Assembly: GCA_946886085.1 (NCBI GenBank)
Contig: CAMPHX010000094.1
Span: forward strand, 1-5,978
Origin: an uncultured Flavobacteriales bacterium
GTDB taxonomy: Bacteria > Bacteroidota > Bacteroidia > Flavobacteriales > Vicingaceae
Length of the DNA stretch: 5,978 nt
Direction of reading: 5' to 3'
Of this stretch, positions 1 through 5,978 are shown piece after piece. The notes beneath the pieces are model-generated. The model had not been told where the DNA came from and did not search any database. It saw only the letters and a program-made list of their open reading frames with translations. Both the position numbers and the translations under genes were made by a program. Numbering within the stretch: the stretch's first letter is position 1; every line of letters begins with the position of its first letter.

Positions 1-737
1 ATTTAGAAGGTAATACTTGTTTTTTTTCTCAACAATATGGTTTTGATTTAGCTTTGATTGATAGTGGAGGTTATGCCATAGCAGGTTTTGTGATACCTGA
101 TGCACCTAACATTAACAATACACAAGATGCTTGGTTGAGTACGTATGACAGTTTAGGTTGTCAATTGCAAAATACACCGAACAATTTAACTGCTAATGTA
201 AATTACGTAGGAAATGACACCTTAATTGAATTAAATTGGCAGTACAATTCAAGTAATCCTAATGAAGTATTTCTTCTAGAAAGATATTGGGATGAATACT
301 ATACATGGAGAATTTTAAATGACGAGTGTACTTATACATTCTCTGGGAATATATTTATAACATCAACCAACTATACAGATACATTACATCAAACAATTGC
401 AAAATATCGTGTATTAGCTGTAGATACCTTAAACCGTCTAACTACATGTTATTCTAACGTTGTTATAGTTGATTTATTAAATAGTGTAGAAGAAAAAAAG
501 GAGAAATCTTTCTTATCTATTTACCCCAACCCTAATAATGGTGTTTTTACATTAGATTTACCTCAAAAAGAGCAATCAAATGAAATTTACATTTATAACA
601 TTTCAGGAAAACTTGTTCAACAAATAAACATCAGCAATAATAGCGTTATTGATATAAGCAAACAACCCAACGGAATTTATTTCGTTAAAGTGATACATCA
701 GCATCAGGTAATTACTCAAAAAATTGTTAAGTATTAA
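1..737 (+). CDS. T9SS-secreted protein, C-terminal part (5' end outside window)
   Basis: This is the C-terminal 244 residues of a larger secreted protein. The frame is open from base 3 to the TAA at 735-737 and reads as sensible protein from the first codon, so the gene starts upstream; the TTG at 54 is only an internal Leu codon. Residues 22-53 (GGYAIAG, then DAWLSTYDSLGC) match the last unit of the repeats often seen in Bacteroidota surface proteins, where a 'GGYI..G' strand is followed by 'DAWL.K.D.LG'. Residues about 58-159 look like a fibronectin-III-type beta domain (ELNWQY, FLLERYW, KYRVLAVD, SNVVIVDLL). Residues about 168-244 are a type A T9SS sorting domain: YPNPNNG at 174-180, an 'IYNISGKLV' strand, GIYFVKV at 224-230 and a basic end. 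By family knowledge this tail directs outer-membrane translocation and is removed by the PorU sortase. The substrate or role of the mature protein cannot be told from this fragment. The next gene follows after 6 bases, suggesting co-transcription. Confidence 0.9.
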   Translation, partial: LEGNTCFFSQQYGFDLALIDSGGYAIAGFVIPDAPNINNTQDAWLSTYDSLGCQLQNTPNNLTANVNYVGNDTLIELNWQYNSSNPNEVFLLERYWDEYYTWRILNDECTYTFSGNIFITSTNYTDTLHQTIAKYRVLAVDTLNRLTTCYSNVVIVDLLNSVEEKKEKSFLSIYPNPNNGVFTLDLPQKEQSNEIYIYNISGKLVQQINISNNSVIDISKQPNGIYFVKVIHQHQVITQKIVKY

Positions 738-743
738 ACGAAA

Positions 744-1679
744 ATGAAAAAAATAGCAATCATATTGATTATGATGTTTTTAACATCAAACATTTTCTCA
801 CAGACTCCTAATTTTTTTGTTGACAGTTCTGTTTGGTCATATTATACATATGAATCTACTGAACCCGGAATGTTATTTTATCATACCATACTCGAAAAGG
901 ATTCTATTATTGGAGATACAACCATTAATAGTTTATTTTATAAAAAGCTTTTTGTAAGAAGTCAAACAACAAAACATTTCCTGTGTTCCCCTTGTCCATC
1001 TATGGTTGTTGATACTGTTGTTAGCTCTGAAAAATACATACGATATGACACCTTAACAAAAAAAGTATTTCTACTTGAAGATACCTCAACTGTGGAAAAA
1101 TGTATTTATGATTTTAATCTGATAGTTGGAGATACTACTATGATGCAACAATATGGATTCCCTACTTATCCTTATACTATTGATTCTATTAAAAATATTC
1201 TATTTTTTGGTAGTAATGTAAAAAAGTTCTTTGTATCGGGCGGTAATTCTGGTGATAATTTTATAATTGAAGGAGTCGGAGGATCTAACGGGTTAACATT
1301 CTTTCAACCTAATGAATATGTTGTCTCAGGAGGTTACTACAGTACTTATTTGGCTTGCTTTCAATCTGGAGATAGTATTTTTAATAATGGTGGTTGGACG
1401 TGTCCTTCATTTGTGGTTGTTTCAACTGACGAATACAAATTAAAAAAGCAAATAAAAATTTACCCCAACCCCAATAACGGCTCTTTTGAATTTGCAATTG
1501 ACGCTCCTTTTCAACAGGCTAACCTCACTATTTTTGATGTAACAGGCAAAGTAATTATCCAGCAAAAAATCACTCAAAACAATACCCAATTGAATTTGTT
1601 ATCTCATCCAAAAGGAATGTATTTTTATCAGTTGTTAATTGATGGAAAACAAGTTACAGGAAAATTGATTGTACAATAG
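744..1679 (+). CDS. T9SS type A sorting domain protein of unknown function
   Basis: A complete 311-residue exported protein. The ATG is 6 bases after the previous stop, behind an A-rich leader with no Shine-Dalgarno sequence, as usual in this phylum. Residues 1-20 form a Sec signal peptide (MKK, hydrophobic core IAIILIMMFL, ending NIFSQ). The body, about 25-225, resembles a widespread Bacteroidota family without known function. Its recognisable pieces are an N-terminal W31 strand, KDSIIGDTTINSLFYKKL (52-69), KYIRYDTLTKKVFLLED (97-113), IYDFNLIVGDTT (121-132), IIEGVGGSNGL (174-184, usually WIEGIGS..GL in relatives) and YLACFQSGDSIF (202-213). I know this pattern from memory, not from a search. 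A CSPC pair (C81, C84) and C120, C205 and C220 could form disulfides; no catalytic site is evident. Residues about 235-311 are the T9SS tail (YPNPNNG 240-246, IFDVTGKVI, GMYFYQL 291-297, ending KLIVQ). The predicted fate is the cell surface or the medium. The TAG stop is one base from the stop of the convergent gene. Confidence 0.93.
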   Translation: MKKIAIILIMMFLTSNIFSQTPNFFVDSSVWSYYTYESTEPGMLFYHTILEKDSIIGDTTINSLFYKKLFVRSQTTKHFLCSPCPSMVVDTVVSSEKYIRYDTLTKKVFLLEDTSTVEKCIYDFNLIVGDTTMMQQYGFPTYPYTIDSIKNILFFGSNVKKFFVSGGNSGDNFIIEGVGGSNGLTFFQPNEYVVSGGYYSTYLACFQSGDSIFNNGGWTCPSFVVVSTDEYKLKKQIKIYPNPNNGSFEFAIDAPFQQANLTIFDVTGKVIIQQKITQNNTQLNLLSHPKGMYFYQLLIDGKQVTGKLIVQ

Positions 1680-1687
1680 CTTATTGT
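1673..1687. other. Small inverted repeat over convergent stop codons
   Basis: ACAATA (1673-1678) and TATTGT (1682-1687) form a perfect 6-base inverted repeat with a 3-base loop, spanning the stop codons of both convergent genes. The stem contains a single G-C pair and there is no T-tract directly after it on either strand, so it is not a credible intrinsic terminator by itself. It is the only stem seen at this junction, and chance occurrence in AT-rich DNA is quite likely. Confidence 0.25.
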
Positions 1688-2217
1688 TGCATTTTATTAA
1701 ACACGTCCCAAACCACTACGCCAACACTTACCGAAATATTTAAAGAATGTTTGGTGCCATATTGCGGAATTTCGACTACTTCATCTACTTCATTAATTAC
1801 TTCTTGCTCTACACCAAGTACTTCATTTCCGAATATTAATGCCAATGGTCCATCTTTGCTACACCTAAAATCATTCAGCATGGTGCTATTTTCTGTCTGC
1901 TCAATAGCAATAAGCTTGTAGTTTAGGTTTTTTAACTCATTAACGGCTTCAATAGTGGCACTAAAATATTTCCATTCAATAGTTTCTGTTGCTCCTAAAG
2001 CAGTTTTTTGTATCTCTCTGTGAGGTGGTTGAGCAGTAATACCACATAAATAAATAGCTTTAATTAAAAACGCATCTGCCGTTCTGAATACAGACCCTAT
2101 ATTGTTTAAACTTCTAATATTATCTAATACGATTATTATTGGCTGTTTTTGCTCTTGTTTAAAATCATCCTCACTCAACCTGTTTAACTCATCATTAGCT
2201 ACTTTTCTATACTTCAT
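1681..2217 (-). CDS. SpoU/TrmH-family RNA 2'-O-methyltransferase
   Basis: A 178-residue cytoplasmic enzyme of the SPOUT superfamily, expected to transfer a methyl group from S-adenosylmethionine to a ribose 2'-OH in tRNA or rRNA. All three SpoU motifs are present. Motif 1 is 33-50 (NIRSLNNIGSVFRTADAF), with N39 and R45 at the same six-residue spacing as the catalytic Asn/Arg of TrmH. Motif 2 is LALIFGNEVLGV (125-136), with FGNE at 129-132. Motif 3 is IPQYGTKHSLNISVSVG (150-166), containing the SLN signature at 158-160 and the residues forming the trefoil-knot cofactor site. The length fits the short single-domain Bacteroidota form with no separate RNA-binding domain. The start is supported because MKYRKVANDELNRLS resembles the usual N-terminus of this group, and an in-frame TAG lies just upstream. 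It lies 48 bases downstream of the propeller gene on the same strand, with no clear promoter between. The target nucleotide cannot be assigned (tRNA position 18 as in TrmH, position 34 or rRNA), so no symbol is given. Confidence 0.93.
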   Translation of the reverse strand: MKYRKVANDELNRLSEDDFKQEQKQPIIIVLDNIRSLNNIGSVFRTADAFLIKAIYLCGITAQPPHREIQKTALGATETIEWKYFSATIEAVNELKNLNYKLIAIEQTENSTMLNDFRCSKDGPLALIFGNEVLGVEQEVINEVDEVVEIPQYGTKHSLNISVSVGVVVWDVFNKMQQ

Positions 2218-2231
2218 TAATCGCTATTTGT

Positions 2232-2259
2232 TAATCATTAATCTCTAATCTCTAATTTC
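2232..2259. repeat. Heptanucleotide tandem repeat in intergenic gap
   Basis: Four consecutive 7-base units fill more than half of the 48-base gap between the propeller and methyltransferase genes. On the plus strand they read TAATCAT, then TAATCTC twice, then TAATTTC. In the direction of transcription the units are GAAATTA, GAGATTA, GAGATTA and ATGATTA. The two central copies are identical and the outer ones differ by one or two bases. I recall similar GATTAGA-type short repeats from intergenic DNA of flavobacteria, but that is memory, not a search. The function is unknown; it may be slippage-generated filler, or it may affect spacing ahead of the downstream gene. Confidence 0.75.
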
Positions 2260-2265
2260 CTATCA

Positions 2266-5200
2266 TCAATCCTCTTTCCATTCACTATTTCTTCCTGGTG
2301 TATAAGGACTTGGTATTATGGCTAACTTTTTCTCCAACGCTTCTACTTTTTTAACACTTTGCTGCACCATCGTTAATACAGGTTCGTATTCGTTTTTAGC
2401 AATAGCAATATTATCTTTTGAAGTGGTTGTTGGAGCCGATGTTGAATTCCATAAACCATAAACTACCGTTTCTATTCTATCCATAATACTCGGATAAGTT
2501 TCAAACTCATACTTAGCAATGGCGTTATCTCCATGAAGCATAATACTTACTTCTTCTAGCTCAGCTTGTATTTTTTGTACTTCTTCCAACAAACTAACGT
2601 CTACAGACGGAAAAGTTTGAATGGCTTTTTTAATATGAGCTAACCTATCCTTAACTTCTCCCATCAGCTTGCCTGTTCCTTGTACAGATCGTCTTAATTC
2701 TGCTACTTCTTTTTGAAACACCAACAATGATTTTTTATCTGCTGCTGCTAAACTATTGTTATTCAACAAATCAATTTCAAAAGATTTAGGCTCTGCCAAC
2801 TGAGTTACTTTTCCGTTATCATCTAAATACATGGTTACAGAATAAATTCCCGGTAAAGCTAGCTGTCCCACATCAAAAGAGCCATATCTACCCGGTTTAA
2901 TTTCTTTAAGCTTTATAGGGGTTGTAGTGCTATATCTATAATTCCAAACTACTTTATTAATTCCAGCCTTAGCTTCAGAAGTAATTTTTTGAACTTCATT
3001 GCCCGTTGCATCTTTTATTACAAATAAGAAATAAGGTTTTTCTTCTGTAGCTTCTTTTCTTATTTCATCGAAAGAAGGATAGTAATCATCTATATTTTTC
3101 TTTTCTAACGCTTTTCTTTTTTCTTTAGCTGTTTTTAACGTATCACTAAAGTAATAAGTAATTACAGCCCCTAAAGGTTTGTTTTCGGCAGTAAAATAAC
3201 TTTCGCCTTGAGATGCTTTATCTCTTCCACCCAAAGGTTGAGAGGGAATGTACATTAATCCTTTTTTTATATCAAACAAATGTGCTTTTTTCTTCAATAA
3301 TTCTTTGTCCGCCAATTCTCTTAAAGGGGCATAATTATCTAATACAAAAAATCCTCTGCCAAAAGAACCCAACACTAAATCATTCTCTCTTTCTTGAATT
3401 TCCATATCTCTAATAGCAATAGTAGGTACTCCAGATTTTAATTGAAACCATTTTTCTCCTCCATTAAGCGTTACAAAAACGCCAAACTCTGTCCCTGCAA
3501 ATAATAGATCTGGATTTTTATGATCTTCTGCAAATGAATATACTGCTCCATTTTTAGATAAATTTCCTGCTATAGATTTCCAACTTTTTCCTGCATCTTC
3601 ACTTTTTAATAAATAAGGAGTAAAATCACCTCTTTTATGATTATTGAAAACTGCATAAACTGTTTTTTGATTGTGTTTCGATGCCTTAAGCATATTTACA
3701 TAAGTCATTTCAGGAACATCAGCAAATTTCTCATGTTTCTCCCAAGAATTACCGCCATTTTCACTCACCTGAATTAAACCATCATCTGTTCCAACATAGA
3801 GTAATCCTTCTTTTAATGGAGATTCATCTAAAGCAACAATGTTTCCGTAAATAGTAGTAGATTTATTTTTCATTACCGCATCCATACTCCAAACTTTACC
3901 CATTACCTTCATTTTATTTCTATCAAGCTGACGAGTTAAATCACCACTTACTTCCTCCCAACTATTTCCTCTGTCATTACTTTTAAAGAGTTTATTGGCA
4001 GCAAAATACAATCTCTTGTGTTCATGTGGACTAATCAATAAAGGAGCGTCCCAATTCCACCTGTAAGCTGGTTGTCCTTGTTTTGGAAATGGTTGAATAG
4101 GTACTTTTTCTCCACTATTTTTCTCGTACCTTACCAACCAGCCGTATTGAGCTTGAGAATAAACAATATTTGGATCAACTGGGTCAACCTGAGACTCAAA
4201 ACCATCACCGCCATTAGTAATAAACCAATCTGAATTTACAATTCCTGCGTGGTTTATGGTGTTAGATGGTCCACCAATACTATTATTGTCTTGCGTTCCA
4301 CCATAAATATAATAAAAAGGTAACGTATTATCTACGGTAACCTTGTAAAATTGGGTTACAGGTAAATTTGTTTTAAATTGGTAAGTTGCCCCTCCATCCC
4401 AAGTTTCATAAATACCACCATCTGTTCCTATTAAAAAGTGATTAGTGTTAGCAGGATTTATCCAAATACAATGGTTATCCACATGTTTATGTTTTTCTCC
4501 AGTTTTTTTAAAGGTTTTTCCACCATCTTCAGTATGATGTAACCAAGTATCCATTGCGTAAACCTTTTCAGGATTTTTTGGGTCGCAAATTATTTCTTGA
4601 TAATAATTTCCACTAGTGGAGTAATCACCTCTTTTTTCCCACGAAGCACCTCTATTATTGCTTCTGTAAAAACCACCATTTTTATCATTGGCAGCTTCTA
4701 CAATAGCATATATATATTCCGGATTAGCAGGAGAAATTGCCAACCCAATCCTTCCAATATCTTCTGTAGGCAATCCTTTATTCACTTTTTCCCAAGTTTT
4801 ACCTCCGTTTGTTGTTTTATGAATTCCTGATTCTGGGCCACCACCAACATAAGTAAAAACATGTCTTCTACGTTGATGAGCTGCTGCATAAAGCACATCA
4901 GGATTTCTTGGATCCATTACTATTTCAGAAATTCCTGTATCATCACTAATAAACAACATTCTTTCCCAAGTTTTACCTCCATTAGTAGTTTTATAAACAC
5001 CTCTTTCTCCTCCTTCTTTCCATAATGGACCATAAGCTGCAACATAAACTATATTAGAATTTTTAGGGTGAACAATAATATTTCCGATATGTTCAGAAGT
5101 TTTTAATCCCATATTTTTCCATGATTTACCTCCATCAGCAGAAAAATAAACTCCATTTCCATAAGCAACACTTCTTTGGTTATTATTTTCACCTGTACCC

Positions 5201-5532
5201 ACCCAAATGGCATTTTCATTATTCGGGTCTATGGTTACACAGGCTATAGAATAAGCCCCCTGACTATCAAAAATAGGCTTAAAAGTAGTTCCTGCATTAT
5301 CCGTTTTCCATACTCCACCAGAAGCTACTGCAACATAATATTGAGAGGTATTAGCTGGATTAACAGCAATATCAGCAATTCTACCCGAAGTAAAAGCCGG
5401 TCCTACATTTCTGAATTTAAAAGCATCAAACAACCCCGATTTTAATTCGATAGAAGTATTTTTTTGAGCAAAAACATTAAAAGAAATTAATGCTAAGACA
5501 ATAATTGTTACGGTTTTAAAATTATTTTGCAT
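2266..5532 (-). CDS. Exported Asp-box (BNR/VPS10-sortilin-like) beta-propeller protein
   Basis: A 1088-residue exported protein often annotated as 'glycosyl hydrolase' or 'sortilin-like'. Residues 1-23 are a Sec signal peptide (hydrophobic TIIVLALISFNV, ending FAQ); there is no lipobox Cys. At least eleven Asp-box motifs ([ST]x[DN]xGx[ST][WFY] and close variants) begin at 77, 131, 182, 240, 291, 334, 377, 518, 590, 644 and 688, the mark of BNR-type propeller blades; the number suggests two propellers or one large one. Other family marks are GPAFTSGRIADIAVNP (45-60), GGTQDNNSIGGPSNT (411-425) and GRGFFVLDN (725-733). Residues about 786-922 look like a beta-sandwich (INKVVWNYRYS, ALPGIYSVTMYLDD). 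Residues about 926-1072 are charged and helical, possibly coiled coil, and the protein ends in PYTPGRNSEW. Asp boxes are structural, so enzymatic activity is not implied; protein or glycan binding is equally possible. No T9SS tail is present. The ATG lies 2 bases after the thioesterase TAA behind an A-rich leader, suggesting translational coupling. Confidence 0.92.
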   Translation of the reverse strand: MQNNFKTVTIIVLALISFNVFAQKNTSIELKSGLFDAFKFRNVGPAFTSGRIADIAVNPANTSQYYVAVASGGVWKTDNAGTTFKPIFDSQGAYSIACVTIDPNNENAIWVGTGENNNQRSVAYGNGVYFSADGGKSWKNMGLKTSEHIGNIIVHPKNSNIVYVAAYGPLWKEGGERGVYKTTNGGKTWERMLFISDDTGISEIVMDPRNPDVLYAAAHQRRRHVFTYVGGGPESGIHKTTNGGKTWEKVNKGLPTEDIGRIGLAISPANPEYIYAIVEAANDKNGGFYRSNNRGASWEKRGDYSTSGNYYQEIICDPKNPEKVYAMDTWLHHTEDGGKTFKKTGEKHKHVDNHCIWINPANTNHFLIGTDGGIYETWDGGATYQFKTNLPVTQFYKVTVDNTLPFYYIYGGTQDNNSIGGPSNTINHAGIVNSDWFITNGGDGFESQVDPVDPNIVYSQAQYGWLVRYEKNSGEKVPIQPFPKQGQPAYRWNWDAPLLISPHEHKRLYFAANKLFKSNDRGNSWEEVSGDLTRQLDRNKMKVMGKVWSMDAVMKNKSTTIYGNIVALDESPLKEGLLYVGTDDGLIQVSENGGNSWEKHEKFADVPEMTYVNMLKASKHNQKTVYAVFNNHKRGDFTPYLLKSEDAGKSWKSIAGNLSKNGAVYSFAEDHKNPDLLFAGTEFGVFVTLNGGEKWFQLKSGVPTIAIRDMEIQERENDLVLGSFGRGFFVLDNYAPLRELADKELLKKKAHLFDIKKGLMYIPSQPLGGRDKASQGESYFTAENKPLGAVITYYFSDTLKTAKEKRKALEKKNIDDYYPSFDEIRKEATEEKPYFLFVIKDATGNEVQKITSEAKAGINKVVWNYRYSTTTPIKLKEIKPGRYGSFDVGQLALPGIYSVTMYLDDNGKVTQLAEPKSFEIDLLNNNSLAAADKKSLLVFQKEVAELRRSVQGTGKLMGEVKDRLAHIKKAIQTFPSVDVSLLEEVQKIQAELEEVSIMLHGDNAIAKYEFETYPSIMDRIETVVYGLWNSTSAPTTTSKDNIAIAKNEYEPVLTMVQQSVKKVEALEKKLAIIPSPYTPGRNSEWKED
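4791..4994 (-). repeat. Duplicated Asp-box coding segment (two 30-base copies)
   Basis: Bases 4791-4820 and 4965-4994 match at 27 of 30 positions, the first 16 being identical. Both encode the same peptide stretch, KTTNGGKTWE (residues 181-190 and 239-248), and are offset by 174 bases, i.e. 58 residues, which is about one propeller blade. The other Asp boxes of the protein are more diverged. This is compatible with a more recent blade duplication or with conversion between blades; selection on the same peptide could also explain it. Confidence 0.6.
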
Positions 5533-5534
5533 AA

Positions 5535-5978
5535 TTATATTTTTTTAGAAGATAGAAATTCAAAAATATCACTTTTTTCGACAGGATAAGCATTAAAAGT
5601 TCCCAAAGCTTTTGCTACTAATTCATCATTTTGATTATAAATTTCTCCTGAAGCAGATAAAATTCTTTTACCTTGAAAATCAACTCTACCAATACCTTTT
5701 AATACATCACCAAGAAAAGCAGGTTGGTAATAATTAATTTTAAACTCTACTGTTGAAACCAATCTTTTATCTTTAACAACAGCTGTTAATGCTGCAACTC
5801 CAAGCACTCCATCCATCATCGCAGCTATCATACCACCATGAATAGTAGTTTTTGTAGCTAAATGCTTCTCCAAAACTTCCATTTCATACAGTATATTTCC
5901 CGGACTTTTAATGGTTAATTTCATTCCATTCTCTCTTCCAAATTGATTTACTTTATGATAAATAGCAATTAAATCTTC
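5535..5978 (-). CDS. PaaI-family hotdog-fold thioesterase (5' end outside window)
   Basis: A hotdog-fold (4HBT/PaaI) protein expected to hydrolyse an acyl-CoA thioester in the cytoplasm. The reading frame stays open from the ATG at 5924-5922 to the window edge. It adds 18 residues (ending YHKVNQFGRENG) that resemble the N-terminal helix normal for this family, and contains no ATG, GTG or TTG, so the start is beyond 5978 and the Met at 5924 is internal. In the 147 visible residues, HGG at 47-49 followed by D56 gives the PaaI-type HGG..A..MD..LG signature; in the family the HGG region binds CoA and the acidic residue in the central helix is catalytic. STVEFKINYYQPAFLGD (75-91) and the GKRILSASGEIYNQNDELVAKALGTF strands complete the fold, split here as GKRILSASGEIY (103-114) and VAKALGTF (121-128). 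The natural substrate cannot be read from sequence. It is the first visible gene of a probable operon with the propeller gene. Confidence 0.9.
   Translation of the reverse strand, partial: EDLIAIYHKVNQFGRENGMKLTIKSPGNILYEMEVLEKHLATKTTIHGGMIAAMMDGVLGVAALTAVVKDKRLVSTVEFKINYYQPAFLGDVLKGIGRVDFQGKRILSASGEIYNQNDELVAKALGTFNAYPVEKSDIFEFLSSKKI

Noticed and set aside
20..27. Run of eight T in the first coding sequence as a phase-variation tract
   Set aside because: Homopolymer runs of this length are expected in such AT-rich DNA; the frame is intact on both sides and nothing else suggests switching.
1..1679. Possible surface polysaccharide-use locus (PUL) or contact-dependent system
   Set aside because: No SusC/SusD pair, carbohydrate-active enzyme, toxin or immunity gene is visible; two T9SS cargo genes alone do not define such a system.
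2224..2238. Five-codon upstream ORF (ATG to TAG) ahead of the methyltransferase gene
   Set aside because: It arises directly from the heptamer repeat and the following A-rich bases, has no leader-peptide features such as regulatory codons or an attenuator stem, and is most simply explained by chance.
3213..3413. Plus-strand open frame of 66 codons inside the propeller gene
   Set aside because: It lies antisense to a confidently coding region, has no domain resemblance or conserved composition, and its peptide is what reverse-reading AT-rich coding DNA typically gives.
4597..4830. Plus-strand open frame of 77 codons inside the propeller gene
   Set aside because: It is an antisense shadow over the Asp-box repeats; its Ser/Ile/Phe-rich sequence reflects the complement of Gly/Asn/Lys codons and shows no membrane or signal pattern.
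5176..5445. Plus-strand open frame of 89 codons inside the propeller gene
   Set aside because: It is an antisense shadow with no recognisable motif and no plausible initiation context.
5535..5978. Thioesterase as the menaquinone-pathway DHNA-CoA thioesterase
   Set aside because: The signature here is HGG..A..MD, whereas the menaquinone-type enzymes I know carry a glutamate at the helix position in a LHGG...AE context; no men genes are visible in the window.

Overview
The window looks like a chromosomal segment of a free-living, probably marine or aquatic member of the Bacteroidota (Flavobacteriia-like). Three things point there. The DNA is very AT-rich. Genes start behind A-rich leaders with no Shine-Dalgarno sequence. 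Two adjacent proteins end in a type A sorting domain of the type IX secretion system (T9SS), which is restricted to this phylum. Coding density is almost complete: the longest non-coding gap is 48 bases, and there are no RNA genes, insertion sequences, CRISPR arrays or integration sites.

Layout. The plus strand (1-1679) carries two secreted-protein genes 6 bases apart, probably one transcription unit. The first is the C-terminal end of a larger protein whose start lies upstream of the window (a self-monitoring GG-Y/D-W-type repeat, a fibronectin-III-like domain and a T9SS tail). The second is complete (signal peptide, a Bacteroidota-specific body of unknown function and a T9SS tail). The minus strand (1681-5978) carries three co-directional genes. 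In transcription order these are a PaaI/hotdog thioesterase whose N-terminus runs off the right edge, a 1088-residue exported Asp-box (BNR/VPS10-sortilin-like) beta-propeller protein starting 2 bases after the thioesterase stop, and, after a 48-base gap holding a 7-base tandem repeat, a SpoU/TrmH-family RNA 2'-O-methyltransferase. The two units converge with stop codons one base apart.

How the genes fit together. The two plus-strand products are probably exported by the Sec system and then moved across the outer membrane by T9SS, ending on the cell surface or in the medium. The propeller protein has a signal peptide but no T9SS tail, so it is more likely periplasmic or exported another way. 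The thioesterase and the methyltransferase are cytoplasmic housekeeping-type enzymes. Nothing in the sequence gives the three minus-strand genes a shared pathway; their grouping may only be co-transcription.

I did not find a convincing undescribed system here. The useful points are two boundary corrections (both edge genes continue beyond the window, so the first in-window start codons are not real starts), the export asymmetry between neighbours, the architecture of the propeller protein and the small intergenic repeat.
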